DNA of 64,000 bases from Ferruginibacter sp. (lineage in GTDB: Bacteria > Bacteroidota > Bacteroidia > Chitinophagales > Chitinophagaceae), in contig JABFRP010000004.1 of assembly GCA_013141115.1 (NCBI GenBank), positions 124,001 to 188,000 on the forward strand. Reading direction: 5' to 3'. Under the pieces are notes generated by a model. It saw only the letters and a program-made list of their open reading frames with translations. It was not told the DNA's origin and made no database searches. Below, piece by piece: positions 26,190-34,892 of this stretch. Positions within the stretch are counted from its first letter, which is position 1, and the number at the start of each line of letters is the position of its first letter. Both the position numbers and the translations under genes were made by a program.

Positions 26190-28334
26190 TTATTCTGCTG
26201 CAACAACTAATTTCTGACTAACTAAAACTGCGCCATTTTTGTTGGTTATTTTTATAAGATAACCACCGGCTGCAAATTTTGAACAATCAAGGGAAATAAA
26301 ATTATTACCGTTATGTATCATAATTGTATTTACGGCAACTTTTTTACCTGTCTGATCAAAAATATTTAGTGTTGCAGTTGATGTTGCATCACCCGGAAAC
26401 TGAAGTGTTGTTTTTATTCTTGCAGGATTGGGAAACAAAACAACTGCCGCCATATCAGTGGTTGTTCTTATTTTGATCACATCACTGTAAGTGTACGATC
26501 CGTTATCATTAAACATTTTTAAGCGATAATAAATTACGGGAGCATTTTGTTGAGAGTGTAAAAAATTATACAAAGCTTTATTGCTGCTATAATCAACTTT
26601 ACCGATATAATTAAATGAAGTACCATCAGTACTGTATTCCACTTCAAAACTATTAAAATCCAAGGCTTTTTCTACCTGCCAGAAAAGTGTTGTAGTACCA
26701 GACTTAGCTACGCCATAAAAATTTTGTAGCTTAATGGGCAATACACCACATGGAGAAGATCCGTTGGTATAATTTCTTAAAACAGGAGCAGAAGCTAACA
26801 AAGTAACAACGCCTGGTGTTCCTGCAGCTGCACCATAAATGTTGTCTATTGGCCCTCCGGCTGAGCCAGTACGGGTTAATCCGTTAACACCAGCTATTAC
26901 CGATGTAGAAGCAAAACTGCCATTGCTGTATATGATACCGCCGCCGCCGCCGCCGCCTGGCCCATGGCTAAAATAATTGGTCATATCGCCGCCTTTGCCA
27001 CCTTTTGCAGATGCAGTAATTAAGGCCAAACCTGTAACGCCACTTGTTCTTGTAATTGCAATAATAGTACCTCCGGCACCGCCGCCGCCGGCAGCATCAG
27101 TATTGGTTGTTCCACCAACTCCAATAACTCCTGGTGCAGCACCTCCATCAGCAACAAAGCTTCCGTTTCCGGCATATAATTTTGCACGTAGTAAAATTAT
27201 ACCCCCGCCACAGCCTCCGCTGCTTTGGTATTCATTTGTTACCGTACTGTTGTTAGCTGTGCCGGAACCTCCTCCTCCGCCCATTACTACACGGTTAATA
27301 GAAGTATTAGAAAAGAGTGCTCCGGGTTCGCCACCAACTGCAAGGTTTGTCGACCATGAGTTACCACCTCTTCCTCCGCTGCCGCCATTACCACCACCAG
27401 CGCCTCCGGCGTTTTCTGCATTTGTTGCAATATCGCCGTCACTACCGCCTCCACCACCATTTGCTGCAGCGCCTCTTCCAAACGAGCCATTAATATATCC
27501 TTCAACTGCATTGGTTGTTGTGGTAACTGCATTTTGTGGCAGTACATACACAGGTGTACCCGCAATGCCTTCGCCTTTTGCAGCACCAACAGTATTAGCT
27601 GTAGTAATTAATGGAGAGTTCCAGCGATAATCGGTATTTACTATTGCAGAAACACCGTTGGTATTACCGGCTGTTGCACCTGAAAATTGTTTTCCGCCAC
27701 CGCCTCTAAAACCTAATGCAGTTACATTTACAGAACCGTTATTGGTAAAAGTATTTGCCGCATCTAATGCTACCACGCCGCCTGTAGCACCATTCCACGC
27801 TGGTGCCGTAACTGATGACGCAGCATTAATGGTAAAGTTATAATACCTTGGCACCCTTATCACCTGAAACCTTCTGATGCTATTGGCGCCACTAAAATTC
27901 TGTGTGTAATAACTGTTGGCTAACGGGTACGTGAATGTGATTACAGATGCAGCAAAAGAAGTTACTGTATTGTACTCATACGCACCTGCATAAAGATTGG
28001 TGGATAAATAACCGTTGGCATTTCCTCCGCTTACACCATCACCATAGGCATCGGTATTGGTAGCATTAATATCGGCACCTTGTATTTGTATAATTAATAT
28101 AAGATCGCCTGCTGAAATAGTAGTAGCACTACCTCTGCCATCAATTGCGCCTACCGTAATACTAAAAGTTCCTATGCCAGGATTACCTGTTCCCGGAAAA
28201 TAGCTGTTAGTAATTTGATTGGCTGCAGCAATGGTAACAGTTCCACTTACCGGATCGGTACCGCATTGGCTTAACAGAGAAAATGATAAAAATAAACTTA
28301 GAATGATGCATAAAGCAGCTTTTTTAATGAACAT
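26190..28334 (-). CDS. Glycine-rich T9SS type A secreted protein
   Basis: 714 residues. Signal peptide (about 1-22, LFLSFSLLSQ), a beta-rich N-terminal region (30-230), a very glycine-rich region (about 260-500: GGGGGSDGD, GGAGGGNGGSGGRGGN, GPGGGGGGGIIYSNG), an Ig-like fibronectin-type segment (about 540-620, LFWQVEKALDFNSFEVEYSTDG) and a C-terminal type A T9SS sorting domain (VLFPNPARIKTTLQF to LVSQKLVVAAE). It should be exported across the outer membrane; surface adhesin or structural coat is inference. Monocistronic, with its own -7 box and terminator. Confidence 0.9.
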   Translation of the reverse strand: MFIKKAALCIILSLFLSFSLLSQCGTDPVSGTVTIAAANQITNSYFPGTGNPGIGTFSITVGAIDGRGSATTISAGDLILIIQIQGADINATNTDAYGDGVSGGNANGYLSTNLYAGAYEYNTVTSFAASVITFTYPLANSYYTQNFSGANSIRRFQVIRVPRYYNFTINAASSVTAPAWNGATGGVVALDAANTFTNNGSVNVTALGFRGGGGKQFSGATAGNTNGVSAIVNTDYRWNSPLITTANTVGAAKGEGIAGTPVYVLPQNAVTTTTNAVEGYINGSFGRGAAANGGGGGSDGDIATNAENAGGAGGGNGGSGGRGGNSWSTNLAVGGEPGALFSNTSINRVVMGGGGGSGTANNSTVTNEYQSSGGCGGGIILLRAKLYAGNGSFVADGGAAPGVIGVGGTTNTDAAGGGGAGGTIIAITRTSGVTGLALITASAKGGKGGDMTNYFSHGPGGGGGGGIIYSNGSFASTSVIAGVNGLTRTGSAGGPIDNIYGAAAGTPGVVTLLASAPVLRNYTNGSSPCGVLPIKLQNFYGVAKSGTTTLFWQVEKALDFNSFEVEYSTDGTSFNYIGKVDYSSNKALYNFLHSQQNAPVIYYRLKMFNDNGSYTYSDVIKIRTTTDMAAVVLFPNPARIKTTLQFPGDATSTATLNIFDQTGKKVAVNTIMIHNGNNFISLDCSKFAAGGYLIKITNKNGAVLVSQKLVVAAE

Positions 28335-28380
28335 GGGATAAGTTGTTAGGTTTTATTTTTTAATGCTGATAAATTAATTT

Positions 28381-28388
28381 CAAAAATA
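28381..28388 (-). promoter_or_regulatory. -7 box of the glycine-rich T9SS gene
   Basis: TATTTTTG on the minus strand, a match to TAnnTTTG, 47 bases upstream of the ATG at 28334. No good TTG is seen at -33. Confidence 0.45.
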
Positions 28389-28641
28389 TGTAGCCCGATT
28401 ATTAAATATAAAATCCCTTATCTGTTCTTAAAACAAATATTTTCATATTTTATTAAATGTTACGGAGAAGTTTTTGGCGGAAATGCCTGAAAAGTATAAG
28501 GTTGCTGCAAAGTAAAATAAAAAAATACTACTAAACTAATTTTAGAAATAAAAAATATTTCTATTGTTACGCTAACATGCATACGTAAATAACTGCATGG
28601 TGTAAAATATTGATAAAATGGTTTGCCACAAATAGAGCTAA

Positions 28642-28675
28642 TAAGTAACTGCCGCATTGCTGCAGCAGTTACTTA
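28642..28675. repeat. 11-bp hairpin in the long spacer
   Basis: TAAGTAACTGC at 28642-28652 and GCAGTTACTTA at 28665-28675 pair perfectly around a 12-base loop (CGCATTGCTGCA). No T-run follows on either strand, so it is not a standard terminator. Confidence 0.6.
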
Positions 28676-28702
28676 CCCTATTAAAATCTTTTTGTGTCTC
28701 AG

Positions 28703-28948
28703 ATTTAGGGATTGGATTCAAGGTTTTTTTGGATACTGGTTGGTTTTAAAAAGGATAATAGTTTAGGTTTTAGTTAGAATATTGAGTTGGTTTTCTTTGG
28801 TTGTTGGTTTTTGTTTTAGTAATTGGATTTGTTGTTTTTGGAGGTTAAGAATTGCGTTTAAATTTGTTAAGATATTGGGTGTTATTATTTTTAATTTGAT
28901 AATGGGGTTTAAATGTTTTTTTTAGTGTTTAATATTTTTAGTGATGCT
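28703..28948 (+). other. Cytosine-depleted G/T-rich tract
   Basis: By hand count about 4 C against about 60 G in roughly 245 bases on the plus strand; the rest is T with some A. No repeat unit, no open frame of note and no similarity to neighbouring DNA. The skew begins and ends rather sharply. Confidence 0.6.
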
Positions 28949-29164
28949 GGTTGTGCTGCACTAATTACTATTACTGTGCCAAAACGATAAATAGTTGATA
29001 ATGAATACCTGCTTGTTTTTAACACAGCGTTGGTTGTCTAAAAAATGGAAATAGATTATTTAATTGGGAAAAAACGGGAATAAAGTGGCTGTTTTATTTT
29101 AAAAATAATAAATGTGTGCCGCTTGTTTTTTGTATGGGCTGGTTTTGAAGTTGCTAATTGCTGT

Positions 29165-29671
29165 TTATTTAATTTTTAATTGCCAGTTAAACAGGCTGTC
29201 TGTTTCACCGGTTTTTATAAAATTATTTTTTTCAAGTACAGCAAAAGAAGCAAGGTTGTTTTTTTCGGTAGCGGCAAATATAGATTTAACATTGTGTTGT
29301 TGTTTTGCCCAGGTAATCATACCGCTTACAGCTTCTGTCATGTAACCTTTTTTTCTAAATCCCTCGTAGGTACCATAGCCAATTTCAATTGCACCTTTTG
29401 TGTTGGGCTCGCCAACAAAACACAGGTCACCCACCATTTTATTTTCTGCTTTTACAATCACCGTCCATAGTGTAGAAAATAAATAATTTTTTGTTGTATC
29501 AGCAACGCTGGGCAATATGGTTTGCTCAAGTGCTTCTTTAAGCTCTATCGAAATTTTTCTTGAAGTACTGTTTAAATGTAATGCAGCTTCAAGCGAATTA
29601 TCGTTATTAATGTATTGTATCAGTTGCCCGTAAGTAAGGGGTATTAGAATAAGCCGTTCTGTTGTTACCAT
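29165..29671 (-). CDS. GNAT-family N-acetyltransferase
   Basis: 168 residues. It opens MVTTERLILIPLTYGQL, typical of the RimJ/RimL-like branch, and has the acetyl-CoA-binding region IEIGYGTYEGFRKKGYMTEAVSGMITWAKQ (about 104-133) and the closing AVLEKNNFIKTGE. Cytoplasmic acetyl-CoA-dependent transferase; substrate unknown. A perfect -7 box (TATCTTTG, 29694-29701 minus strand) is 22 bases upstream of the start. Divided from its neighbours by spacers, so probably single. Confidence 0.9.
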   Translation of the reverse strand: MVTTERLILIPLTYGQLIQYINNDNSLEAALHLNSTSRKISIELKEALEQTILPSVADTTKNYLFSTLWTVIVKAENKMVGDLCFVGEPNTKGAIEIGYGTYEGFRKKGYMTEAVSGMITWAKQQHNVKSIFAATEKNNLASFAVLEKNNFIKTGETDSLFNWQLKIK

Positions 29672-29693
29672 TATCTGTATTACAAATTATTTG

Positions 29694-29701
29694 CAAAGAT
29701 A
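29694..29701 (-). promoter_or_regulatory. -7 box of the acetyltransferase gene
   Basis: TATCTTTG on the minus strand, 22 bases before the ATG at 29671; same box as at miaB and glmM. Confidence 0.55.
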
Positions 29702-29720
29702 CAAATGATTACAAAATTAT

Positions 29721-30245
29721 CTAAAAGCTAAAACCTGCGCCTGCCGTAATACCGGCGTACACTTTGCCATCCATCTTCCAAAAATTATCCGAAGGAGGAT
29801 CAAGATAAATAACAGGTGCTACTATTGCTTTAAAGAAAAAACCGCCTTCTGGTTTTTGATAACGGTAACCGGCGCCGGGGATGATATATAATTTTTTATC
29901 GGATAAATTATTGCCGGAAAAAAGGTCTTTGTAAGTTTCTATATACGGTACCACGGTTAAACTAAACTCCGCATGAGAAGCATTGTGCCCGGTAAAAAAA
30001 TTAATACCCAGCGGTAATGCCACTGCATTTTTTAAAACAGCAAAACCAACACGATAAGTTTTGCTCAGCTTTTCTCCCACACTGAAAATCCTGTCGTAGT
30101 TTACAGAATAGGTAGCGCCTTTAGAAGCAAAGTCGGCATAAAAAGTATTGCGGGCCGTGTTTTTTGTTTGCTGGGCGTAGGTGTAGTTTATAAAAGTTGT
30201 TAATAATGTTACAACAAAAAAAGGTAGCAGTTTTTTATTATTCAA
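29721..30245 (-). CDS. Small outer-membrane beta-barrel-like protein
   Basis: 174 residues. Signal peptide MNNKKLLPFFVVTLLTTFINYTYAQ. The mature part alternates short amphipathic strands and turns (TYSVNYDRIFSVGEKLSKTYRVGFAVL, LYIIPGAGYRYQKPEGGFFFKAIVAPVIYL) and ends in an aromatic-terminated strand (GITAGAGFSF), the usual C-terminal signal of outer-membrane barrels. Eight strands are plausible. No named family. Stands between two unrelated minus-strand genes. Confidence 0.78.
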   Translation of the reverse strand: MNNKKLLPFFVVTLLTTFINYTYAQQTKNTARNTFYADFASKGATYSVNYDRIFSVGEKLSKTYRVGFAVLKNAVALPLGINFFTGHNASHAEFSLTVVPYIETYKDLFSGNNLSDKKLYIIPGAGYRYQKPEGGFFFKAIVAPVIYLDPPSDNFWKMDGKVYAGITAGAGFSF

Positions 30246-30334
30246 GGCAAATGTTTTTGTGGATTTAGGTGAAATAAAATTGAGATTTTTTTTGTTACGG
30301 TCATTTTTTACGCAGTTCGTGTTGGCAGCTGTTT

Positions 30335-31366
30335 TTAATAATATTTCAAAATTATTTTTTGAGATACGTCAAGAGATTGCCATCTAATTTTATATACTCT
30401 TGGAAAATTATCTGGCAATTTTTTAATACCATCATTACTCCCCCAAAAGTAATAATCAGAAATTGGTAAAACTGATTTGGTAGGATTGTTACATGTAATC
30501 TCACGTATATCTAAAGTGTTCCACACTGGGCAATAATAAATTTTGTCAAAATGCGTAGGCTGGTTTAGCGAGTCTACTATATTGAATGTTATGGGAATAT
30601 CATTGATATTATTATTTATTGCCTTGTTGTCAATTGCAAAAAAAATGTCGCTAAACATCTCTAAATAATTAACCTTAAGTTCCTTTTTTGATTTACTATT
30701 TAAACTTTGCTGTGCTATAACATTTTTTAAAATGCTAAGCATAACCTCTAATGAACCCTTACTGTAGGGTTTATTAAACTTTAGATTTCCATCAACTTGA
30801 GTTTTTATAAATTCCAATTTTGATTTGTCAGAATTAAAATCAATTTTAATGAGATTCATTATCTCTCTATCATTTTTCGCAAACCCAATGATTTTCTTAG
30901 TTAACTTACTTAAAGTGTCTCTTAAACCTGGAAAAAGAATAATGTCAAATTTTACATCATCGCTAATAATATAGTCAGAATTTAGTCCGTTAACGTAGTG
31001 ATAGTCGCCTGCCTTAATTTTCAAGTTGATATATTGCATACATAATCTAGTAGAAGGTACAATCGCTGGAGTCGATTTATTATTTAAAATAACATCAGAA
31101 GAATTCAGATAGAATAATAAAGCCTCGTATGAACTCGGAAGATGAAACAAATCGGAGAAATTGGAGCAATAAATATTTTCACGATTAGGGTTTTGAATAG
31201 TATCAATAACTAACATTTTTTTGAAAGTTAACGTGTCTATATTTATTACTTTATTTTTGAAAAGGAATGCAATTTCTGGAATTTCATTCCTTTGTCCGTA
31301 AACTTCAGTTAACGATACAATAATTGCTAAGGATGCCAATAAAAATTTCATTTTATACATAGTCAT
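30335..31366 (-). CDS. Hypothetical secreted protein, AT-rich orphan
   Basis: 343 residues. Three close ATGs (M1, M3, M6); the last, at 31351, gives the neat signal peptide MKFLLASLAIIVSLTEVYGQ. The rest is lysine- and asparagine-rich without a motif I recognise; a C-terminal stretch (FDKIYYCPVWNTLDIREITCNNPTKS) holds two Cys. It lies downstream of plsX, separated by a 258-base spacer holding element copy C, and its A+T content looks above average. Unknown function; probably accessory (inference). Confidence 0.7.
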   Translation of the reverse strand: MTMYKMKFLLASLAIIVSLTEVYGQRNEIPEIAFLFKNKVINIDTLTFKKMLVIDTIQNPNRENIYCSNFSDLFHLPSSYEALLFYLNSSDVILNNKSTPAIVPSTRLCMQYINLKIKAGDYHYVNGLNSDYIISDDVKFDIILFPGLRDTLSKLTKKIIGFAKNDREIMNLIKIDFNSDKSKLEFIKTQVDGNLKFNKPYSKGSLEVMLSILKNVIAQQSLNSKSKKELKVNYLEMFSDIFFAIDNKAINNNINDIPITFNIVDSLNQPTHFDKIYYCPVWNTLDIREITCNNPTKSVLPISDYYFWGSNDGIKKLPDNFPRVYKIRWQSLDVSQKIILKYY

Positions 31367-31567
31367 TTTAGTAAAAGCAAATTCTTAAGAAAGTACTTAA
31401 AAAAAGTATTTTATTGAACTTAATATTGAAAATAGCAGTCAACAAATAAATTTACGCACAAACTCTGATTATCCAGAAAATTAAATATTGATTGTTACTA
31501 GCATTTATGTTGCCTTTCTGTATTTATAAAAACACCACTTCAGCTCAAATCTCCGCTGCGAAAAAAG

Positions 31568-31634
31568 CCCAGTAAAGCTTAAAAAGTACAAGAGTGCGAC
31601 GCCAATGAAGCTAAATAGAATTACTTACGCCTGT
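31568..31634 (+). repeat. Dispersed element, copy C, overlapping the plsX stop
   Basis: Runs from CCCAGTAAAGC through GTACAAGAGTGCGACGCC and AATGAAGCTAAATAGAATTA to GCCTGT. The last 10 bases lie inside plsX, encoding its final residues and stop. Confidence 0.75.
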
Positions 31635-32572
31635 CCCACAAAGCTATCCTTCATTTTTTCCAGCAGGTCGGTTTCAATCATGCGCTGTGCAATGCGGATC
31701 ATGTTTTTAAATGCGGTGGCATGGGAGATGCCGTGGCCAATAATTACAGGCTTGGCTACACCTAAAACGGGTACGCCGCCGTATTGCTCAAAATTAAAGC
31801 GGTCAAAATGTTCGTCGTGCAGGTTGCGGCGTTTTACAATATCGTAAATGCTTTCGGCAAGTTTTAAAACTACATTGCCGGTAAAGCCTTCGCAAACCAA
31901 CACATCGGCCTTGGTCATTAAAATATCCCGGCCTTCAATATTGCCAATAAAATTTATCTGGTTATTTTCTTTTAACAGGGGATAAGTAGCTTGTGCTAAC
32001 AAATTGCCTTTGCCTTCTTCTTCGCCTAAATTTACCAGGCCCACTTTGGGGTTATCAAAATTTAAAATATACTTGGCATATAAAGAGCCTAATACGGCAA
32101 ACTGGTTAAGGTTCTCGGGTTTGCAATCGGCATTAAGGCCAACATCCACCAGTAAACCTAAAGTGCCATCTTCACGGGGCATGTAAGCGCCAATGGTAGG
32201 GCGTAAAACGCCTTCGATGGCTTTAATGCTAAAGAGAGAGCCTACCATCATAGCGCCGGTATTTCCAGCACTGATAAAGGCATCAATTTTGCCGGAAGCC
32301 AGTAAATAAAAACCCACGGCAATGGAAGAATCTTTTTTTTCTTTTAAAGCTTTGGTGGGGTGCTCGTTCATCTCAATTACCTGTGTGGTAGCAACGATAG
32401 TGTATTTTTCGGCAGCTACAGGATGTGCTGCAAGATGTATTATTATTTGAGCTTCGTCGCCAATTAATGTAAGGTGAACATTAGTAGTGTTGGCGGCTAA
32501 AAATTCAGCAACTCCTTTTACAGCTTCCAGTGGCGCAAAATCGCCACCCATCATATCTAATCCTATATTCAT
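31625..32572 (-). CDS. plsX: Phosphate acyltransferase PlsX
   Basis: 315 residues from ATG 32572 (MNIGLDMMGGDFAPLEAVKG, the canonical N-terminus); a 12-codon upstream extension to 32608 is not conserved in the family. Makes acyl-phosphate from acyl-ACP for phospholipid synthesis. Core motifs: HPTKALKEKKDSSIAVG (about 85-101), FISAGNTGAMM, GFTGNVVLKLAES. It follows rpmF, as is usual; fabH, often next, is absent here. A hairpin with T-run between rpmF and plsX could attenuate expression. Its last codons lie in element copy C. Confidence 0.95.
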   Translation of the reverse strand: MNIGLDMMGGDFAPLEAVKGVAEFLAANTTNVHLTLIGDEAQIIIHLAAHPVAAEKYTIVATTQVIEMNEHPTKALKEKKDSSIAVGFYLLASGKIDAFISAGNTGAMMVGSLFSIKAIEGVLRPTIGAYMPREDGTLGLLVDVGLNADCKPENLNQFAVLGSLYAKYILNFDNPKVGLVNLGEEEGKGNLLAQATYPLLKENNQINFIGNIEGRDILMTKADVLVCEGFTGNVVLKLAESIYDIVKRRNLHDEHFDRFNFEQYGGVPVLGVAKPVIIGHGISHATAFKNMIRIAQRMIETDLLEKMKDSFVGQA

Positions 32573-32636
32573 TTCAATTGCTTTTATGGTAAGGGCTGCC
32601 TCCTTCAAAAATTTCAGGATGACATTGTGTTCCTTT

Positions 32637-32685
32637 AAATAAAAATTCTAAACTCTATATTCGTAAACGAATTTAGAGTTTAGAA
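32637..32685 (-). terminator. Long hairpin with T-run between rpmF and plsX
   Basis: Near-perfect palindrome: outer arms TTCTAAACTCTA/TAGAGTTTAGAA (12 bp), a T-T mismatch, then inner arms ATTCGT/ACGAAT with a two-base loop. On the minus strand it is followed by TTTTTATTT. It could end or weaken transcription between rpmF and plsX. Confidence 0.75.
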
Positions 32686-32704
32686 CGCAAAGTTGAAAAT
32701 ATAA

Positions 32705-32899
32705 TTAGGCTTTAAGCGGCGCTTTTTCTGCTACTAACTTTCCTTTGTAGTACAATTTTCCTTCACTTACATGTGCACGGTGGCGTACATGAGTTTCGCC
32801 GGTTGTTTTATCAACACTTAAAGTAGTTTCTACCGCTTTGTAATGCGTTCTTCTTTTTGCACTGCGTTGCTGACTATGGCGCCTTTTTGGATTTGGCAT
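32705..32899 (-). CDS. rpmF: 50S ribosomal protein L32
   Basis: 64 residues. The N-terminus MPNPKRRHSQQRSAKRRTHYKA is the L32 signature. The zinc-binding cysteines of some L32 forms are absent (HRAHVSEGKLYYKGK), which is the common cysteine-free type. It sits between the DUF177 gene and plsX, the standard lipid/ribosome cluster. It ends 20 bases before a strong hairpin. Confidence 0.97.
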   Translation of the reverse strand: MPNPKRRHSQQRSAKRRTHYKAVETTLSVDKTTGETHVRHRAHVSEGKLYYKGKLVAEKAPLKA

Positions 32900-32968
32900 G
32901 ACTTATAAATTGAAATTATGAATTATTAATTGTTATCTGCTTTTAACTAATTACGTTATATACCTTTT

Positions 32969-33526
32969 CTACTTCTTGCTTTTACCCTTTACTTTAAACT
33001 GTTCCAACCCTTTCCAAATCTGGTTGCTGTTGGCCTCTTGTTCTTTTACTTCCATCATCCGCAGCTTTTCCAGCACTTCTTTGTTACATAATGGGCCGCC
33101 CATTTCTTCTTCGCTGCAGGTTTTTTGTATCGGAAAACTCAGTAGCACAAATTCATAGATCCAGTTGGCCACATCAATATGGCTTTCGGTACGGGAGATG
33201 TAAAAAACATCAGGATCTTCTTCCTGGTCATTCATCTCCTCAGGATTTTCTACCAGCTTTACCAGCATGTTAAACTCATCCCAGATATCCATTGGTAATG
33301 GATTTCCGCAACGGTCGCAGGTAACATTTGCCTTGCCACCAATTTCAAACTTCAGCAGCATAAAGCCACTTTTTTTATCTAAACTAAGTTTGATACTGGC
33401 GTTGCAATTGGTAAAATCTGTAACCCCTTTTTCAACAAAGAACTTATCATCCACCTCGTAAGTAAACTCGTGAATTCCGGGCTTCAATCCCACAAAAGCT
33501 ATCTCAAATGCCCGTTTATTAGCCAT
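32969..33526 (-). CDS. DUF177 (YceD-like) protein
   Basis: 185 residues from ATG 33526 (MANKRAFEIAFVGLKPG). A possible ATG eight codons earlier (33550) lies inside the -7 box CAAAGGTA/TACCTTTG and is unlikely. A zinc-ribbon-like pair is visible: TCDRCGNPLP near 89 and TCSEEEMGGPLCN near 148. YceD-family proteins precede rpmF in most bacteria and are linked to 23S rRNA or ribosome large-subunit metabolism. First gene of the DUF177-rpmF-plsX unit. Confidence 0.9.
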   Translation of the reverse strand: MANKRAFEIAFVGLKPGIHEFTYEVDDKFFVEKGVTDFTNCNASIKLSLDKKSGFMLLKFEIGGKANVTCDRCGNPLPMDIWDEFNMLVKLVENPEEMNDQEEDPDVFYISRTESHIDVANWIYEFVLLSFPIQKTCSEEEMGGPLCNKEVLEKLRMMEVKEQEANSNQIWKGLEQFKVKGKSKK

Positions 33527-33547
33527 TACGGATGGTTTAAAGGACGG

Positions 33548-33555
33548 CAAAGGTA
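33548..33555 (-). promoter_or_regulatory. -7 box of the DUF177-rpmF-plsX operon
   Basis: TACCTTTG on the minus strand followed by CCGTCC, 21 bases before the ATG at 33526. It overlaps the alternative ATG at 33550, which decides the start. Confidence 0.55.
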
Positions 33556-33728
33556 GGGTAAAATTTTTGATTTTAGATTGCTTACGGCAGATTTATTACG
33601 CAAATTGCCCAGATTGGTTAAGGATTACAGGGATATGCACTTTTATTACCCTGTTTTTTTCTGAAAAACAATGTAAACTACTGAAATATTAAGGACAATT
33701 GCGCCTGAAAAACTAATTTTAATCCTGT

Positions 33729-34823
33729 ATGAATAGAAAACGTTTTTGGGTGATAACCGCCATTTTAGTTGTGGTAGCAATAATAATTAAATGGTACAGC
33801 GCTAACCCCGGCAGGGTAGAGGCTGGCTATTCCCTTGGTTTTTACCCCACCATAAGTTCATTTTTCAGGCTGATATTTGGCTGGCTACCCTTTAGTTTTG
33901 GCGATATTTTATTTGGAGTAGCCGGCTTATGGCTTTTATGGAAATTGTTACAAGGCATTACAGCGCTGGTAAAAAAAAGAATTACGAAGGAAAGTTTTTA
34001 TAAAGGAGTAAGAAAAGCAGTAGTAATTGTTTTAATCATTAATGTGGTGTTCAATCTTTTTTGGGGTATTAATTACAACCGCCAGGGTATTGCTAAACAG
34101 CTCGATTTAAAAATGGATACTGTTAGTTATACCGATTTGAAAGAAGTAACCATATTGATCATTGAAAAATTAAATGCATCTAAAAAATATTTACTGAATA
34201 ATAAAATTGCTTATCCAACCAATGTGGTGTTGTTTAAAAAAGTAGAAGCGGCTTATGCTAATGCCAAGCTGCAATTTCCTTTCTTAACATACGATCATAT
34301 TTCCATAAAATCTTCTATGTGGGGCTGGCTGGGCAATTACACCGGCTTTACCGGCTACTACAACCCTTTTACAGGTGAGGCGCAGGTGAATACCACAGCG
34401 CCTAAATTTTTACAGCCCTTTGTTGCCTGCCACGAAGTGGGGCATCAATTGGGGTATGCTAAAGAAGAGGAAGCCAATAGTGTGGGTTATCTTGCTGCAC
34501 TTAATTCCGGCGACAGCCTGCTGCTGTATTCTACCTATTTTGACCTGTACACTTATACCAACCGGCAGCTGCGCTTTCAATTGTATATGCACAACGATTC
34601 GGTACTTGCCAAACAGTTTAGCGCAATGCTGCTGCCCGAAGTAAAGGCAGATATAAAGGAAGTGTCCGACTTTTATCGCAGGCACCGCAACCCTATTGAG
34701 CCATTGGTGAGAAAAGGGTATGGCTTTTATTTAAAAAATAACAACCAACCCAAAGGCGTATTATCTTATGATGAAGTGACAGCTTTTTTAATTGCTTATT
34801 ATAAAAAATTTGGAAAGATATAA
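33729..34823 (+). CDS. DUF3810 membrane-bound putative zinc protease
   Basis: 364 residues. Three N-terminal hydrophobic segments (about 5-22, 43-75, 93-115), then an extracytoplasmic domain with ACHEVGHQLGYAKEEEANSVGYLA near residue 236: the HExxH-type H-E-V-G-H and a downstream Glu fit a zinc-dependent peptidase. This is the DUF3810 family, frequent in Bacteroidota and Firmicutes, without a known substrate. Followed by tspO in the same direction after 69 bases. Confidence 0.9.
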   Translation: MNRKRFWVITAILVVVAIIIKWYSANPGRVEAGYSLGFYPTISSFFRLIFGWLPFSFGDILFGVAGLWLLWKLLQGITALVKKRITKESFYKGVRKAVVIVLIINVVFNLFWGINYNRQGIAKQLDLKMDTVSYTDLKEVTILIIEKLNASKKYLLNNKIAYPTNVVLFKKVEAAYANAKLQFPFLTYDHISIKSSMWGWLGNYTGFTGYYNPFTGEAQVNTTAPKFLQPFVACHEVGHQLGYAKEEEANSVGYLAALNSGDSLLLYSTYFDLYTYTNRQLRFQLYMHNDSVLAKQFSAMLLPEVKADIKEVSDFYRRHRNPIEPLVRKGYGFYLKNNNQPKGVLSYDEVTAFLIAYYKKFGKI

Positions 34824-34892
34824 AGGGCGAAAAGTGAATAGATCAGGCGGAATTAAGCTTAAACTTATTTTGTGTTATGTTGTTATAATGAC

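Larger units (their letters stand above)
28335..29164. other. 830-base spacer without a credible gene
   Basis: From left to right it holds the promoter region of the T9SS gene (28335-28400), an AT-rich stretch, an 11-bp hairpin (28642-28675), a tract almost free of C on the plus strand (28703-28948), and a mixed AT-rich part up to the acetyltransferase stop. The open frame at 28460-28657 (minus) has no start context or family resemblance and I do not call it. Confidence 0.7.

Noticed and set aside
26977-27630. 217-codon plus-strand open frame, very proline-rich
   Set aside because: It is the antisense shadow of the glycine-rich codons of the T9SS gene, with no start context or family resemblance.
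28460-28657. 65-codon minus-strand open frame in the long spacer
   Set aside because: No promoter, no family resemblance, and its composition is that of the AT-rich spacer.
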